DNA from: Methanocella_A sp963792125
Lineage (GTDB): Archaea; Halobacteriota; Methanocellia; Methanocellales; Methanocellaceae
Assembly (NCBI GenBank): GCA_963792125.1
Contig: CAWBVA010000012.1
Coordinates: 62,001-126,000, forward strand
DNA length: 64,000 bases
Reading direction: 5' to 3'
This document shows, in pieces, positions 62,897 to 64,000 of this stretch. The translations under genes and the position numbers were made by a program. Numbering within the stretch: position 1 is the stretch's first letter; each line of letters begins with the position of its first letter. Under the pieces are notes generated by a model that saw nothing but the letters and a program-made list of their open reading frames with translations, was not told the origin of the DNA and did not search any database.

Positions 62897-64000
62897 TGAG
62901 ACCGGAGCTAATCGTCGCCGGCAAGGAGTTCAGGGATCACGTCACAAGCAGGCGTTTCATAGTTATCTTCGCCGTCCTGCTGCTGATCTCGGCCTACTCC
63001 ATTGTCACAGGCATGGACCAGTACAACAAGTCGCTGGACATGTACAAGGAAAACCAGCAACAGGACTGGTACCAGCAGCAGATCAAGGACCTCCAGACGC
63101 AGATCCAGACGGCCCAGGCCAACGGGGATTCGCAGGAGCTGATCGACAGCCTGCAGGCCCAGCTCGACTCGATGATAAACCCGTGGATGCCGTCGGTGAT
63201 GTCGGTGTTCTACAACCTGATGCAGATCTTCGTCCTCATCGGCATAGCGCTTGGTATTGCGCTGGGCTTCGACCTGATCACCAGGGAGAAGGAAGAGGGC
63301 TCGCTGAAGTCGCTGCTCTCGCACCCGGTCTACCGGGACTCGGTCATCAACGGCAAGACCATCGGGGCGATCACCGTCCTGGCTACAAGCATGGGCGCGA
63401 TGTTCCTGATCACCATCGCCATCATGCTGTTTTTCGGCGTGATACCGTCAGGCGATGACTTCCTGCGCATTGTAGCGTTCTTCGTCATGGCGATGCTATT
63501 CTGCCTTGCGTTCTTCGCAGTGGCCATGGCGGCGTCCACGCTGGCGAAAAATTCGAGCATGGCCGTGCTCTACGCGCTGGGCATCGTGATGGTACTCTGG
63601 GTGTTCGGGATGTACCAGTGGCAGATCGTGGACCTCATTTCCGGGCCTGCGCCTGAGACCGGCCCGATCATCTATTACAATGGCGCGGAGGGCGACGTCA
63701 TGGTCAAGGGCGCCGTCGCAGGGATATCTGCGTCTGTCAACAGTTCTGATCCGACAGATAGTTCTTCGGCGCCTGATGCCACGCCGGGGACGACAGAGCC
63801 CGCAGTGGATTTGCCGAGGCCAATTATGCCTGGCGGCGGGTCCGACGAGTGGCAGAAGTACTACGAGAAGCGGGAGATGATCAGGAAGGCCGTCGACGCC
63901 ATATCGCCGATCTCGAACTTCCAGAATAACATCGCCACTGCACTGATATCCGATACGACGATCACGCCGTTGCTCGATTCAAAACGGTCGTACTATGGCG
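62896..64000 (+). CDS. ABC-2 type permease (3' end outside window)
   Basis: It starts at ATG 62896 inside the ATPase stop (TAATG). The N-terminus is 'MRPELIVAGKEFRDHVTSRR' (the usual amphipathic 'KEFRD' start), then TM1 ('FIVIFAVLLLISAYSIV'), a large extracellular Gln-rich loop, and a membrane block with 'IGIALGIALGFDLITREKEE', 'GSLKSLLSHPVYRDSVINGK' and 'LAKNSSMAVLYALGIVMVLW'. A second outside loop is Ser/Thr/Pro-rich. The frame is open to the last base, so the gene continues. It resembles NosY/NatB-like permeases. Confidence 0.9.
   Translation, partial: MRPELIVAGKEFRDHVTSRRFIVIFAVLLLISAYSIVTGMDQYNKSLDMYKENQQQDWYQQQIKDLQTQIQTAQANGDSQELIDSLQAQLDSMINPWMPSVMSVFYNLMQIFVLIGIALGIALGFDLITREKEEGSLKSLLSHPVYRDSVINGKTIGAITVLATSMGAMFLITIAIMLFFGVIPSGDDFLRIVAFFVMAMLFCLAFFAVAMAASTLAKNSSMAVLYALGIVMVLWVFGMYQWQIVDLISGPAPETGPIIYYNGAEGDVMVKGAVAGISASVNSSDPTDSSSAPDATPGTTEPAVDLPRPIMPGGGSDEWQKYYEKREMIRKAVDAISPISNFQNNIATALISDTTITPLLDSKRSYYG

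Overview
The window is archaeal DNA, most likely from a Methanocellales-type (Rice Cluster I, Methanocella-like) euryarchaeon. The domain call rests on aIF1A, an archaeal-type aspartyl-tRNA synthetase, the archaeosine (preQ0) genes queC/queE/queD, the archaeal chemotaxis adaptor cheF, a PIN-ATPase-KH protein, PspAB beside HtpX, and TATA-box promoters with very short leaders. The genus is inferred from overall style: moderately high GC, many PAS/GAF sensor kinases, DUF2156/DUF169/DUF2284 proteins. No methanogenesis gene lies in the window.

Layout. 1-7.3 kb: signal transduction (7TM-PAS kinase, receiver-kinase hybrid, stand-alone receiver, a kinase with a tandem 372-bp PAS array) plus a PIG-V-like mannosyltransferase. 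7.5-11.5 kb: aspS, hisD, an acetyltransferase and a small HEAAH membrane protein. 11.8-14.3 kb: a compact operon RHH regulator-queC-DUF366-queE-queD for preQ0. 14.4-19.6 kb: DUF2284, DUF4013, a pspA / pspAB-htpX envelope-stress module and a Ca2+/H+ antiporter. 19.7-27.5 kb: PAS-GAF sensor, a secreted Lys-Pro-Thr-rich protein, hisI, PIN-ATPase-KH, a GNAT-YoaP-like protein and tRNA-Arg(CCT). 27.7-38.7 kb: a second large PAS/GAF kinase, SnoaL-like protein, radical SAM/SPASM enzyme, FKBP lipoprotein, an internally deleted MFS transporter, DUF2156, DUF169, aIF1A and a CBS protein. 38.8-46.3 kb: two KGG-repeat stress proteins, a receiver, twin small membrane proteins, YkgJ-like protein, gdhA, cheR, thrC. 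46.3-52.4 kb: beta-propeller and HTH genes, including one propeller-TM-HTH fusion. 52.4-55.3 kb: a DtxR-like regulator with cbiQ-cbiO-cbiM (Ni/Co uptake). 55.5-56 kb: a decayed GxxExxY gene. 56.1-61.6 kb: cheF-cheY-cheB-cheA-cheC-cheD. 62-64 kb: an ABC-2 transporter, cut by the window end.

Two window-wide patterns stand out. First, about 25 reading frames are broken by single-base shifts with both halves still well conserved, also in core genes (cheA, cheB, htpX). This looks more like sequencing or assembly error than decay, so most are annotated as one gene with the shift position given. Second, many intergenic gaps hold long imperfect inverted repeats built from about 9-nt words (CCTCTGTG, GCGCCAAGG, GTACACAACG and relatives). 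They fold into stems of 40-100 bp, and several share sequence with one another.

The most novel protein-level signal is at 46.3-52.4 kb: a membrane protein with an extracytoplasmic PQQ-like propeller joined through one TM helix to two cytoplasmic winged-helix domains. Beside it lies what looks like the same architecture split into two genes, plus two paralogous anchored secreted proteins.
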